DNA of 64,000 nucleotides from Halichondria panicea. Its lineage: Eukaryota; Porifera; Demospongiae; Suberitida; Halichondriidae. Shown one piece after another: positions 1 to 13,032 of this stretch. The DNA is taken from assembly GCF_963675165.1 (NCBI RefSeq), contig NC_087388.1:1528800-1592799 (forward strand). The letters are read 5' to 3'. Made by a program: the position numbers and the translations under genes. The notes under the pieces were generated by a model, which ran no database searches, was not told where the DNA came from, and saw nothing but the letters and a program-made list of their open reading frames with translations. Every line of letters starts with the position of its first letter. Within the stretch, counting starts at the first letter, position 1.

Positions 1-722
1 GAATAATGTGGGAATCCACATTATTTCTCCAAAGCACAACATAGACCCCATGTCATCGCACAAGTAACATCAAACTATAGATAATGGCCACATGACTCTA
101 CATTAACACTATAAATACAAAAGGCCAAGGAGATATGATTAACCATCAGTAAATCCATCATGGCCACCAGGCCTACTACTATGATTCGTACTGACCTGTA
201 CTTCCAAAACCTGCCGATTATTATCGTAATTGTTAAAATGGTGCCTATAATGCGTGGTAGAAATAGAAATAGAGTAGATTCACATAATTATTCAAAATAA
301 CAAAAAAATAACATAAAAAAAATAACAAAAAAACCAACGTACTATAGCTACTATACTCGTGGCCGCCCACGTGCGCCTCGGGTAATAATCATATACATCC
401 ATGTACAGCTACTGTATTTACAACAGTAGTACAATCCTTTGATATCTGACCACAATGAGCAATAAATTATTTGGCGAGCATAATCACGATTTTAAAATTA
501 ACAATCATGCTAGCTGGGCATTATTGCTGTATGGCATTTATTGATGCATTACCAGGACTCTTTGGGCGGATTATACTAGCTCGCGATTCTCACCACTTTT
601 TTAGACTATATACCTGCTAATACAGTACTATAATAATATACTTAAAGGCTATAATAGTAACAATAGCACTATAGGCTTAAAATTTATATCTATATACTTT
701 ATTGTGTATAGTCACACAGAGA
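1..722. other. 5' flank of gene A, no gene seen
   Basis: AT-rich non-coding DNA with no credible coding region. A small perfect hairpin lies at 2-25 (10-bp arms around a GAAT loop). An A-rich stretch with repeated AAAAAATAAC-like units lies at about 298-335. The last 100 bp before the gene A start hold several TATA-like runs (about 630-705), which could include a core promoter, but no conserved block shared with the flanks of genes B or C was recognised here. Confidence 0.5.
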
Positions 723-3700
723 ATGGCTGATGACAGCCAGTCATGTGATACTCCCCTGCACACTGCTGCAAGCTGTGGGGACTCAGATGAGGTCAGAGAG
801 TTGTTGAAAACAAAGCAATATGAAATAGACGTCAGAAACTCACACAACCAAACATCTCTTCATCTTGCATGTGCTAACGGTCATCTCGATACGGTTTGGA
901 CACTAGCCAATGACTTTGGTGCTGACATAGGAGCTATTGATAATGGCGGTAATACACCATTGCTTTTTGCTGCTAAGAATAAACATGTGCAAATAATTAT
1001 CATGTTGGTTCTATTATCAATGTGTGGCAGACAACTCTGCAATGGAATAAGACTGCCATGCTCCTTCAGTCGTAGTCGGATTGATTCTCATCATGTTAAA
1101 ATCTTTGAGGATGTTCTTTTTGAGTATTACAATGATTCTGAGAAAAATATGGTAATGATATCGAGATTTTTTCTCGATTATATCGAATTTAAAGACTATA
1201 AGGATGAAGGCTTTGTTACATTGCTTGTAGCTGCATCACTTGGTCTCAAAGACTTGATTGATCGGTTAGTTAAAGCGAAAAAAGCAGAACTTAAAAAGAA
1301 AGGTTTCCACGGCTTGTCTATTCTCCACTGTGCCTGTTTTGGAGGACATATTCTGCTCTTGGAAACTCTTATTTCAAAATATGGTATTGACCCTTTGTTA
1401 AAAGATAAAATGGGGTGCTCTGGTTTGTATTATGCTGCAACAGGGGGGATTCCCTATTCAAATTACGATGGCCATATAGAAGTGATAGACAAACTAGTGT
1501 TAACGTATGGTCTCAATCCTGCAGATGAAAAAAGCACACCTTTACATAGGGCAGCAATTATGGGATATATTGAAACAGTGAGACACCTAATTGTTCGTTA
1601 CAAGGTGAAAGTTGATTGTACGGACAATAGCAACAACACTCCATCGATGTTGGCTGTGCTAAACGGCCATATGACTGTTTTGGATGTGCTAGTCAAAGAA
1701 TTCAGCAGCAATTGTCATATCCGAGGTTTCAATGGTTTTACGCTCCTTCACTATGCATGCGAACAAGGCCACATAGAATTGATAGACAAACTGGTGATGG
1801 AATATGGCCTCAATCTCGCAGATAGAGATGATAGTGGAAACACACCTCTGCATGTTGCAGCCATGAGAGGACATGTTAAAACAATGAGACATTTTATCAG
1901 TGGGCACAGTGCTGATATTGAATGCACTAATAATCAGAACAATACACCATTGATACTAGCTGCACTGAATGGTCATACAGATGTTTTGGATGCGTTAATC
2001 AAGGAATTCAACAGCAGTTGCCAAGTCCGAGGATACAATGGTTATACTCTCCTTCACTATGCATGTTATGGTGCAGGCCATATAGAACTGATAGACAAGC
2101 TGGTATTGGAATATGGCCTCGACCTCGCAGATAGAGATGATAATGGAAACACACCTCTACATATTGCAGCCTGGAGAGGACATGTTGAAGCAGTGAGACA
2201 CTTGATCAATAAACACAGAGCTGATATCAATTGCACTATTAATCGGAGTGATACACCATTGATGCTAGCTGCGCTGAATGGTCAAATACAAGTTTTCGAT
2301 GTGTTAGTCAAAGAATTCAACAACAGTTGTCAAGTCCGAGGTCATCATGGATGCACTCTCCTTCACCATGCATGTGATGGTGGCCATATTAAACTTATAG
2401 ACAAACTGGTGATGGAATATGGCCTTGATCTTGCAGATAGAGATGATGATGGAAACACACCTCTACATATTGCAGCCTGGAGAGGACATGTTGAAGCAGT
2501 GAGACACCTAATCAGTAAACACAGAGCTGATATCAATTGTACTAATAACCAGAACAATACACCATTGATGCTATCTGCGCTGAATGGTCAAACACAAGTT
2601 TTAGATTCGTTAGTCAAAGAATTCAACAACAGTTGTCAAGTCCGAGGTCATCATGGATGCACTCTCCTTCACCAAGCATGCGATGGTGGCCATATTAAAC
2701 TTATAGACAAACTGGTGATGGAATATGGCCTTGATCTTGCAGGTAGAGATGATGATGGAAACACACCTCTACATATTGCAGCCTGGACAGGACATGTTGA
2801 AACAGTGAGACACCTGATCAGTAAGTACAGTGCTGATATTGATTGCACTAATAATAATAACAATACTCCATTGATGCTAGCTGTGATGAATGGTCATGTA
2901 CATGTTTTGGATGCGTTAGTCAAAGAATTCAACAGCAGTTGTCATGTCCGAGGATGCAATGGTTATACTCTAATTCATCAAGCATGTCATAGTGGCCATA
3001 TAGAACTGATAGACAAACTGGTATTGGAATATGGCCTCGATCCCGCAGATAGAGATAATTATGGAAACACACCTCTACATATTGCAGCATTGTACAGACA
3101 TGTTGAAGCAGTGAGACACCTGATCAATAAGCACAATGCTGATATTAATAGCCTTAACAATCAAAATGCTACTCCTTTGATGGCAGCTACGCTGGCTGGT
3201 AATACACATGTATTTGATGCGTTAGTCAACGAATTCAACAGCAGTTGTCATGTCCGAGGACGCGATGGTCGCGCTCTCCTTCACTATGCATGCAATGGTG
3301 GTCATATAGAACTGATAGACAAACTGGTGATGGAATATGGCCTCGATTCCGCAGATAGAGATAACAATGGAGACACACCTCTACATATTGCAGCCATGGC
3401 AGGACATGTTGAAACAGTGAGACACCTTATCATTAACCACAGTGCTGATATTGATTGCACTAATAATAATAACAATACACCATTGATGCAAGCTGCGCTG
3501 ATTGGTAATACAGATGTTTTGGATGCTTTATTCAAAGAATTCAACAGCAGTTGTCATGTCAGAGGGTGGAATGGCCGAACTCTCCTTCACAAAGCATGTG
3601 ATGGTGGTCATATAGAAGTAATAAACAAACTGGTGATAGAATGTGCCCTCGATTCTGCAGGTAGAGATGATAATGGAAACACACCTCTACATATTGCAGC

Positions 3701-6700
3701 CTGTGCAGGTCGTGTTGAAACAGTCAGACACCTGATTGCTCAACACAAAATCGATATCAATGTCACTAACGATACAAACTCTACCCCATTGTGTTTAGCA
3801 GCTGCAAATGGTCATGAAGTTGTGATTCATGCCATGATTAAAGAGTTCGATTGCAGTTCACATGTCAGAGGATATAATGGTCAAACTCTGCTTCATTATG
3901 CAGCCAAGAATGGTCACATAAAACTATTGAATAAACTGGTTGCTGAATATAAGGTGGATCCATCAATTAGAGACTACGATGGGAACACACCTCTGCATAT
4001 TTTGTGTTGTACACCTCATATTGAAGAAGAGAAGTTGAGAACAATCCTTTGCAAGTTCCAGTACTGGACAGTGTTTCAAGTAAATAATAATGGCAACACA
4101 CCTCTTCACACAGCAACAATATATGGGCAAGCTCATTGTGCACGCTTACTATTGCAGAAATACAATGCTCCACTATTTGTTCGAAATAAGGATGGCAAGA
4201 CCGCCCTTGATTTAGCTAAACTTCAGAGAAGCCATGAAATTGTTGCAATTTTCAAAAACCATAATTCAGAAATACAATCAACCTACCGGCAACTAGCTAA
4301 ACTTGCTCAACAAGAGTTTGGGGGTGAAAAGAACCTCACCAGAATATTTGTTGTAGGTCATGCCGGTGCAGGGAAATCCACGCTTGTTGAGACTATCAAA
4401 AAAGAAGGATTTTTCAACCTTTTCAGCACATCAACTGTAGTACCTCACACTGCAGGCATTATTCCAAGTACTTATGACAGTAGTGCTTATGGAAGAATGA
4501 TACTCTATGATTTTGCAGGTGATTCCGAGTACTACTCCTCACATGCTGCAATTATGGAGTCAATCAACACATCGAAAGGAAGTAATATTTATTTGATACT
4601 TTGTGACTTGAGTAAAGGCGAAGAAGCTGCTGTCACTAAATACAGCTACTGGCTTTCATTTCTATCATACAATATTACGCAATTCTCAAACACAATTATC
4701 TTACCAGTGGGAAGCCATGCTGATGTAATTAACAAAGTGTTAATTAAACAAACTTTATGTGTGCTTGACAGCGTATCCCAAACTTTCTGTAGCAGCTCCA
4801 AGAATGATGATTTACACATAGAACAAAGTGTTGCTCTTGATTGTCGTAAACGAGGGACTGTAGTGAATGACATAAAGGAACTCGCAAATAAATTATCCAA
4901 ATTAGTATCCCCCATCGGACTTTCACCGGAGACAAGCACTCTCTTGGGATTGTTGAAAAAAGACTTTGAACACGTTCCAGCTTGCAAATTAAACCTCCTT
5001 ATCTCTCACATTGAAGAGACTGGACTTCCACTGCCACTAACTTCTTCATCACTCTACAATCTCATAAGAGAGTTACATGATTTGGGTCTGCTAATGGTGA
5101 TAGAGAGAGAAGGGGATTCCATTGAGAACCACATAATCATTCTCAAGATATCAACATTCACATCAGATGTACACAATAAACTGTTTTCAAAGTCTGCTAA
5201 AGCGGACCTCACCAAGCCCATCGATCAACTGAAGCTCAGCGTAGGCATTATTCCAGAATTATTACTGGAGAGAGTGCTACCAGATTACATCACAAAAGAA
5301 AGTCTACTTAAACTGCAGTACTGTTATGAAATCGAGAATTTGAACGTGGAAGAGGACCACACTCTTTCTCAAATCACTTCTGAGACACTACCAACAGAAA
5401 GTGCCGCTAAACAGAAATCTCATCTATTTTTCCCTGCTCTATGTGATCTCAAGCTTGAGGAAATTCAATGGCCAAAATCAGAAGGTGATAAGATTACTTT
5501 GGGATGGTGTGCTAAATGTGATGGTGACAGATTTGGGAAGAGATTTGACTTCTTCCCAACACGATTTCTACATGTGCTTATCGTTCACCTCTCTCACAAC
5601 TTTGCATTAAAGCAAGACCTACCAAGAAGCCACATACTCTCAACTACAACTTCGAATTCTTTGATCGCAGAGGTATATGCTGCTAATCCTCGCTGTCGTG
5701 TCTGGTCGACTGGTCTGCATTGGCTTATGAAGAATGGAGTGGAGGTTTTTGTCGATATGCCTAAAGATGCAGATAGTAAAGAGTTGATTGTACTAACAAG
5801 GAGTGACGTCCAAAATCAAGTCAAATGTTCCAAAACTCTGCAACTAGTTATTCAAAAGGTCGTTCAAGCAAAAATAGAGTTCTGTGCTGGTATAGTGCCT
5901 ACTGTTTACCTTCTTGATCCAAACAACCTCAAGGATGAACCTTTTACGAATGCTAGAAACGCACCTAAATATGCTCTTAGAGATATCGAAGAAGCATTAG
6001 CAGAAGGCACTGAGCAAGTCATGGATAAAGAAGGACAATGCTTCTCCTCTCCGATCAAAGATTGGATCTGCCCAACAAGTTGGGCCATATCTTACTTGAG
6101 TAAGTCACATTCACACACACACATACACACACACACACATGCACGCACCTTTAATCGCAATCGTATTATACGGTTACACGTTTTTACAGAATTGTTGTTT
6201 CCGATGGATACCTTCTTGGTTCGCTCTGCTTTGAAAGGAGTATTAGGTGCTCAATGGAAACTGCTAGGACTAAATCTTTTAATCCCTTGGATCGAACTAG
6301 ATGACATCGACAATGAAGCAACCTTTCCTGGTGGCATTGCTAAGAAAGAAGAAGTAATTTGACTGTGGTTGTCTCAGGAACCAACCTGGAAAATTTTGGC
6401 AGAGGCTCTCAGTCAACCTTCAATTGGATTGTCCCAGAAAGCAAATCAAATCTCACAAGAACACAGTAAGTACTAAGATTAGTGTGCATAATTATTCATG
6501 CTTATTCATGCGTGCATGGAGTTTATGATTTCTAAATTGTGTATGTATAGATGTGCCTCTACAAGAGAAAATATTGAAAAGCAATTCATCCCTCCGTCCT
6601 GACGAGGACTTTCTTCAATCTTTTGCTGCCATTATTGGCTCTCGTTGGCAGTGTCTTGCTTCTCCCCTCTCCCTCACTTTTAAAGACATTGTGAGCATCA

Positions 6701-6831
6701 AGAGAGAGACAAGAGGAGCAGAGCCGACCAGACAAGCACTTGTCCTGCTACAGAAGTGGGCAGCCAGGGAGACGGCAACTTATGATCAGTTGAGAGAGAA
6801 ACTCCGTATACTCTCAGTGTTTCATATCTGA
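723..6831 (+). CDS. Gene A: ankyrin-Roc-COR protein with two Death-like exons; nonsense codon in exon 2
   Basis: Three exons are inferred from paralog alignment: 723-6099, 6190-6465 and 6551-6831, both introns phase 1 with GTAAGT donors. The ATG at 723 opens MADDSQSC, the start shared with genes B, C and G; codons just upstream are not conserved. Residues about 10-1180 are roughly 30 ankyrin repeats, interrupted near 105-160 by a conserved non-ankyrin island. The Roc-like GTPase follows: P-loop GHAGAGKS at about 1212-1219, then DFAGDSEYY and GSHAD. A COR-like region runs to the end of exon 1. Exon 2 encodes a Death-fold segment but carries TGA at 6360-6362 where paralogs have CGA (Arg). Exon 3 encodes a second, intact Death domain. 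As written the product is about 1849 aa instead of about 1977. Intron 1 is CA-rich and open in frame, but paralogs show it is intronic. Family assignment rests on motifs and domain order; function is inferred. Confidence 0.82.
6360..6362 (+). other. Premature TGA in the first Death exon of gene A
   Basis: At this codon genes B, C and G, and the partial gene at 45.4-47.3 kb, read CGA or CGC (Arg, in the context EEVIRLW). Gene A reads TGA with the flanking codons otherwise conserved, consistent with one CpG-type C-to-T change. The stop is 104 nt before the exon 2/exon 3 junction, so nonsense-mediated decay would be expected of the full transcript. Confidence 0.85.
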
Positions 6832-9265
6832 AAACTTTTGTATCATGCCAATGAACAAGTAAATGTGTAGCTACGTTAGATTGCACCTGTATTGTTATAT
6901 ATATATACGTCATCGTGTTTGTGTTACTGAACTTCAGAACTCAACTTTGTCACCGACTTAATTACATAAATTTTCAATTGCTATTTTAATATTTGCATTG
7001 GCACCATAATTATACATCCAGCACTATGTTTGTAAGTCACTTATTAGTCAATTAGAGTTTTGACAAGTTTTTGTACTTAGCTATAATTATAGTTTGCGCA
7101 ACCATTTGCCACTTGAAAGTGTAAAAAAAGTTGGAAAACAAACTTCCTATAGCCTATACATTGTCATGACATTGTGTTTGTATCCATCATATGGCATAGT
7201 TTGTCAAGCAATAATACTCAATGCTGTATGACATTATTCATTTGCATGCAGATCTCGTGAGTCTTTATAAATATGGTATTCAATTCATTTTGCAGCCCAT
7301 AATTAGAGGTATGTGTAAGGCATCAAAATTCATAAGCTAAAAGTGCATATAATGCACAAACAAACCATGAATAACCTCTGCACACACTAACAGGTGGCTA
7401 TGCATGTGACTACTCATCAGCGAAAACTTGAATGAGCCATTTGGCATAATTTTTATTGATCAAGCTACGTGCTAAACTTAACCAGGCCGCACTTCCTCGA
7501 AGAGTGGGCCTGGTATCGACTGCTTGCGCATGCGCTAACCTTCCACCAGTATCTGCAGATAACAACGTTTATGGTCAGTAAAACAATGACGTCACAACGA
7601 GCAGAAGTGGATTGAAGGAAGTAGATGATCTAGCCCATCTGATCTTGGGGAGGCCAGTGAAGGGGCTAGTGCGGTCTGGGATTCTAGTTCCTGTTACAGT
7701 TCCGTTGTCATAGGCGCGAGTGACTCCCCCAAATAATGACTCCCGGTCACTCCTATACCTATAGTCACCATGTACCAGTGACCCCCGGTCACTCATGCCT
7801 AGGAGTACCCCCCTGGAAAAATGACTCCCCCCAAATTTAACTTGAGAGAGATTTCAGCGGAGGCGCTAGGGCTACTAAGTTTTTTTTGTTTTGTTTTTAT
7901 TGAAAATAATAGCATGTAAGGTAGTGTATATACAGGGGAATGGGCTTCTATGTAGACACAATGAAAGGTGGAGGGTACAGAAAATAAAGAGGATTAAGGG
8001 TACATACAAAGGTTCAGTTTATTGGTGGAGGTGGGTCTCCGAGATCACCAGGTCGATGGCCCCAGATCTAAAGGGGTGTCCACTTGACGATCTAGGGCTA
8101 CTAAGTACATCCTCAAAAGACTGCACCATGCAGTGACTATAATTATTATATACAATCAAGTTCAAGACTGTTATATATCTGTGAGATGCCTGTTACAAAT
8201 ATAGCTGTTCCCTATCATTAGTGACTTACTTCACTTATATCATAATACACTTATAATTATTATACACTCTGTTCACATTTTCCTATCCACTACAATTTTG
8301 AAACAACAACATCCATCACAATAATTATAATAGTGCATGAAAAACAAAAACAGCAGTGGAAGATAACGAAAGCCTAAAAATTCTATTTAGATCTACAACT
8401 AGCTATAGAACCTCCAACTGAGTGGAGATACTTTAATACGTATAATGATACCACGAGTCGCACATATCACACTGTATCATTTCCTCGTAGGAGTCAGGGT
8501 GCAGACAAGGGCAGTATAATTATAGTAATCACAATGCTGGAAAATCTCTCTGGTCTCTTGCGACTAGCTATTCAGTTCTTTTGACTTCCAAAACTTTAGT
8601 TTCTCATTTCAAAACAACGTACAAGGTGGTGCCTCATTTTGCATTTAGGATGATGTGATCCAAATTGTCTCTTTGCAATTCGTGGTATGCAGCGCAGTGA
8701 AGTAGGAACAGGGGGGCCAGGGGTGGCCCCACAACATTGAATCAGCCCAGCCTTCCTGGATAGGTGTTTTAACCAACCAATTGACAAGGATAAAGTATGA
8801 ATTTGTAAGCAGAAATGAAGAACCGCTTTTTTTTTAGACGCTTCTGAATGATAATAATTAGAAAATGCTTGTCACAAATGGTGCAATCTGATTGGTTACT
8901 TGGAGGTCCTTTATTTCTCATAGAGACCTCTCAGTCATTCAGAGGTCTTCTATGGAGGTCCATATACGTTCTCTACATGCATTTAACATTTTTTACATGA
9001 TATTACATACAAACATACATGGAATGCTTAGCAACATCTATTTTATACATGCACAAGTACACCGAAGTCATAGTAACGATGATGCAGTGCATCATCAAAA
9101 ACAGCAACTTTCTATTAACTGTTTTTGCTATGCAAGAGACGGAAACTGCCTTCAATGTGAGTTTTTTTTATGTAGACTAGCCAGAGCAAAGCTTTTAATG
9201 TTGCTTGAGGTTTGTAGAAACAGAGTCTTCTTTGTGTTAATAATAGCTTAGCTTGCTTAGCACTA
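6832..9265. other. Intergenic region downstream of gene A
   Basis: No gene recognised. The first 300 bp (3' UTR and flank) resemble the flank after the pseudogene at 24.8-26.5 kb, for example around GTAGCTACGTTMGATTGCACC. About 7275-7460 matches blocks near 13.26-13.36 kb and 33.65-33.82 kb, so it is a dispersed or co-duplicated repeat. About 7700-7830 holds an imperfect GTGACTCCCC-type repetition. Short open frames here have no recognisable domain and no paralog. Confidence 0.5.
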
Positions 9266-9685
9266 CAGTAGACTCTCGTTAATCCGGCCACCCTTGGGAC
9301 CATGCAGCTTGGCCGGAATAGCGAGGTGGCCGTACTTCAGATAATTAGCCGCGGCTTAAAAAAGACCTTACCTCGAATCTAATCACTGATTTGCGGTTCT
9401 TGTCTCGAGGATAATGAAAGATAATGAATCATTCTGCTCTCTATTTAAGTGTAATCCAATTTTATTTACTAAACCACACCCAAAACATCATATCCGGCCG
9501 TAATACACATATAAAATTACGTTATTTGGGACAGCCAGCACTGGCCGGTAAACGGAATAGCGAGTGGCCGTACTTCAGGTCGAGTTTTATGTAGAAAACA
9601 TATAGCTAGCATTCCGTGCCAAACCAAATGGCCGGTATATCGAGGTGGCCGCATTTCAGAGAGCCGGAATAGCGAGAGTCTACTG
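9266..9685. mobile_element. Tigger/pogo-like MITE, 420 bp, TA target duplication
   Basis: The ends read CAGTAGACTCTCG at 9266 and its reverse complement at the right end (9673-9685), flanked by TA at 9264-9265 and 9686-9687. The terminal repeats extend about 24 bp with a few mismatches, and internal copies of the GGCCGGAATAGCGAGGTGGCCG motif recur. The ends and TA duplication are typical of Tigger/pogo-type mariner relatives. No transposase is present, so it is non-autonomous. Confidence 0.75.
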
Positions 9686-9687
9686 TA

Positions 9688-11370
9688 TTCTAAATCAGTT
9701 ATAGGCCTCGTCCAACGGTCACTATGGAGTTTTGATACCCTTAGGCCCTTAGTAGCACCCTCGCTATGCTCGGGATGCTACAGCCTCGGGCCTTCGGTTC
9801 TCAAAACCCCATAGAGACCTTGGACTCAGCCTATAACCTATATTTATACTCTTGTTTTACAGTAACGTGTTTTAGCAATTCTGCTGTATATTATTTAACA
9901 GACTTTAGTTCTTGTTCAGAGGTAATAAGCTTGTAGCTAGGCCGCAGCTAATTATGATGTCATAATGAGGGTGTAGTTCCCTGTCTTAAAATTTCCAGCG
10001 CAGGGAGCTCCACTTGGGTAGTCCCTCCAACCTTTAACTTTAACTGCTCGTACTCCACTGCAGCGGCAATAGCAAATAAACCACAGTTGTTGCTGCCACT
10101 GCATGTTCTGCTGCTGAATAGAGGCCACAGACAATCACAACCCATTGTGCACTTGTACATTTGGGCGATTTGCAGCTCAGTACTTGGCTCCAGTTCTTTC
10201 CCATATTAACCTTGCAACCTTGCTCTTCATTCACATGCATAGGTCTACATTCCAGCTGTCACTTGCTGTCTATTACTTTTACTACCTTGCTATTAACCTT
10301 GCTTTTTATCCTGACTCTTCATTCTACTAGATCTATATACTAAATTGTTTTAGATGGAAACTAGCCTCGACTCCAGCCCCTTGAATTTCTCAGCGGCTTG
10401 GAATCGAGGCTAGATGGAAACAGGTCACATTACATTGGCACAAGCATGCGCGTAGGGAGTATTCACTCCTGGGGGTGTCCCTCCACACCTTAGGCAGGAA
10501 TGTCCGTGGGGTCACTCCCACCGGGAAGTCTTCATTCCTCTGACACCGTTAACATTTTCAACTTCCTTATTTTGCACGAACCCCTCCCACACTCTAGTAT
10601 AGTATAAACGAACAAGTATGGACTATTAAACAAGCAACCTTTGTAAGCAGAGAGTGAGACTGCAAGAGTTTGGCACATTATAGGACGTACACTAGAGACA
10701 AACAAAAAGTGCTTTTCATTGCAAGGTAAAACCCTCATTGCAGCTTGCAACAGTTTGATAATAAATTATTTTTCCTGTAAGTTAATTGTAAGTCAGTAGA
10801 TCTATTACTAATATAGTTATACCATAAATGTCCAGCCCTCTTACCTAAGCTTCTGTTTGAGTGTAAAACCTCCCGTGAAATTTGTAATTCACCAACAATA
10901 TACAGTATCTGATTGTTGACGTGAGTACTCACACAACAAGATGCTCAGTAGAGCATTCACCCTGTGCGTTGAGCTTCATCACACAGCAGCAAAACGGATA
11001 TGATAACTAACAATCTTAACATTATGGGGAATAATCGTGATCGGGGTGAATCTACCGTATTATTTGACCAGAGGCCGCTCTTGTGTATAAAGGCAGCATA
11101 TACGGTATATATATAAAGCAAAAAAGACTGTGTTTTTTTGTCGCCTTCGAAGATTGCCTACTAGTTTTTCAACTATCAGTAGCTTCATTATTTTTCAACC
11201 ATGCAGTCTCAGCAGTTAAGGGTGCCCGCACATAGTAACAAATTGACATAATTTAACCACAAAAATGCACCGTTTAGATCCTGAGACTTGCACACACAGT
11301 ATTTAATTTCAATGCGTGCGCTAGTATAGTAGTAACCACAAGTAACAACATAGTGGTTTTGTGAGAATGT
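9688..11370. other. Intergenic DNA, no gene
   Basis: No credible gene. It contains the 51-bp Mutator-like hairpin element at 10362-10412 (annotated separately) and short open frames without recognisable domains. The rest is AT-rich unique-looking sequence. Confidence 0.45.
10362..10412. mobile_element. 51-bp Mutator-like hairpin element with 9-bp target duplication
   Basis: The element starts TAGCCTCG and ends CGAGGCTA, so it is nearly all terminal inverted repeat around a short loop. It is flanked by the identical 9-mer GATGGAAAC at 10353-10361 and 10413-10421. Nine-base duplications are characteristic of Mutator-like elements. The same termini recur at 27775, 35875 and 48716. Confidence 0.8.
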
Positions 11371-11375
11371 CTTCA

Positions 11376-12252
11376 ATTAAATCATAGATACACGAAAGAA
11401 AGGGATAGGCAACGCCCCACGTGATGCTAGGTAAATGCAGTGTGTGACGTCACACCCTCTGGTTGGAGGCGAGTTGCGCTCAAGAAAGTATACACAATGA
11501 TCCCTATATCTGCTTATTTTTCTCGTAGGGGGCCTAAAAGAGAAATTCAAAGCAATCAGGCATCATGCACACATACACCCAGCACTACTGATAGCTACAG
11601 CTGCTATGTTAGTGCCGAGCTTTCTTTTATTCAGCTTGATTTGTGTGAAAAAACACCAGTTTATGTACCTCTATCTCCAATATGAAATAATTTTATAACA
11701 TGTACGTTTCACAGAATTAAAGTGTGTTTATAACTGCATGGAACAAAGCATATTTTCCAGCTCTCAATGCAGTGAAGTAGTAGCAGCACCATGAAACGTT
11801 TGTCCGAAGTCCAGAAAGTTTGCGTACCTCTCCTGCTCTTACTGTACATGGTAATCTAGTTTGAAGTGCTCTAAGACACAGTTTAGGTATTAGAAAGTGG
11901 AACACAAGTATCTTTATCTGTATTGTGTGATCGAAGAGATGGCATTTGAAGGACTTGGGAACAGACCTGTTATGGTTTGTAGAGTGTACTGACACCCCCT
12001 TTGGAGCTCACTTTCTCATCACTTTGCATATAGTAGCTCTAAAAGATTAATAGCCTATGTCTAAGTGTATCTGGTGTCTCCTCAAGAGCACAGTTTAATT
12101 GCTATAATACTACAAACTATTAAATATCTTTACTGACATTTTGAGTGCACACACCCCTTTTCACTCATTACACGCCCCTTTTTAGCAGCTCGCCTCATCC
12201 AACGGAAGTGCTGGGCGTTGCCTATCCCTTTCTTTCGTGTATCTATGATTAA
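11376..12252. mobile_element. Probable non-autonomous transposon bounded by ~45-bp inverted repeats
   Basis: About 11376-11420 and 12207-12252 are inverted copies of each other (core AGATACACGAAAGAAAGGGA). The interior blocks GTGTGACGTCACACCCTCTG (about 11440) and the reverse complement of CAGTAAGAGCAGGAGAGGTA (about 11828-11850) recur in inverse order at 32.53-32.75 kb, so this is a repeated family. No transposase was recognised and target duplications are not clear. Confidence 0.55.
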
Positions 12253-12901
12253 ATTAACTACAAGCTGCAAAAGAAAATCAGGTATAGCTACACAAACAAT
12301 AACAATCCAATAAATACAGAGCCAGATTTGTAGCAAAGGAGTGCCTTCAGTAGTAGATGGGAGAAACGTAAGTGTGCCAATAGACCCCAGTCTCGGTACA
12401 ATCAGCACGAGTGTCCGAGTTCCTCAACTAGCATTAGTCACACAGCAGGTTGGATTGTCTCTTGGTGTTAATACACTGTCTTCATTTGTGTCGAGTGGAG
12501 ACGTTTCTCTTCAGTGCTTTGGACGTTGTACTATCCACAATTCGAGCTGTTCATGGCACTATCCAGTGTTGTCCTTTCTCCTCAATGGCCACCTGCATGT
12601 TGATACGTCTAGTGTAGTGTACCTGCAAACAAACGATCAAGTCCATAGCTCTACTGCTTTCCTAGACGGAACTTCTTTTAGCTAGATGATGAAAATCAAG
12701 TGTAAAATCTGTTCTCATCATCCTTTCCTCTCCATTTTTGGAGTGCACACTAGTAGAGTGTTGCTTCATAATTCTGTGAAGGATCCATGTCTCCCCTGCA
12801 GGTAGTTTCATAGTTAGCTTTCCCTAGCAACGTGTGTGTGGGCGTAGGTGTTCCAGCACCCTTAGAGCAGTCCATGAAAGTGTCTAGCTCATATTTGTGC
12901 C

Positions 12902-12923
12902 CACACACACACACACATGCACA

Positions 12924-13002
<79 letters not shown>

Positions 13003-13032
13003 GCACGCACACACAGACACACACACACACAC
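12902..13032. repeat. (CA)n microsatellite with CACG variants
   Basis: About 130 bp of nearly uninterrupted CA dinucleotides, with GCACGCAC interruptions near both ends. Long open frames of His-Thr or Val-Cys repeats through it on either strand are artefacts of the dinucleotide repeat. Confidence 0.95.

Noticed and set aside
702..722. Upstream extension of gene A to a TTG at 702
   Set aside because: The ATG at 723 starts the MADDSQS sequence shared by the paralogs; the seven upstream codons are not conserved and lack ATG.
2363..2863. Antisense open frames across the ankyrin arrays (also in B, C and G)
   Set aside because: They recur with each ankyrin module because the sense strand is repetitive; shadows of the coding strand.
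6100..6189. Coding His-Thr repeat segment in gene A
   Set aside because: This is intron 1, open by chance: GTAAGT donor and ACAG acceptor are conserved in B, C and G, where the same interval contains stops or different lengths.
8892..9251. 119-codon open frame
   Set aside because: No recognisable domain, no paralog in the window, low-complexity AT-rich context; probably chance.
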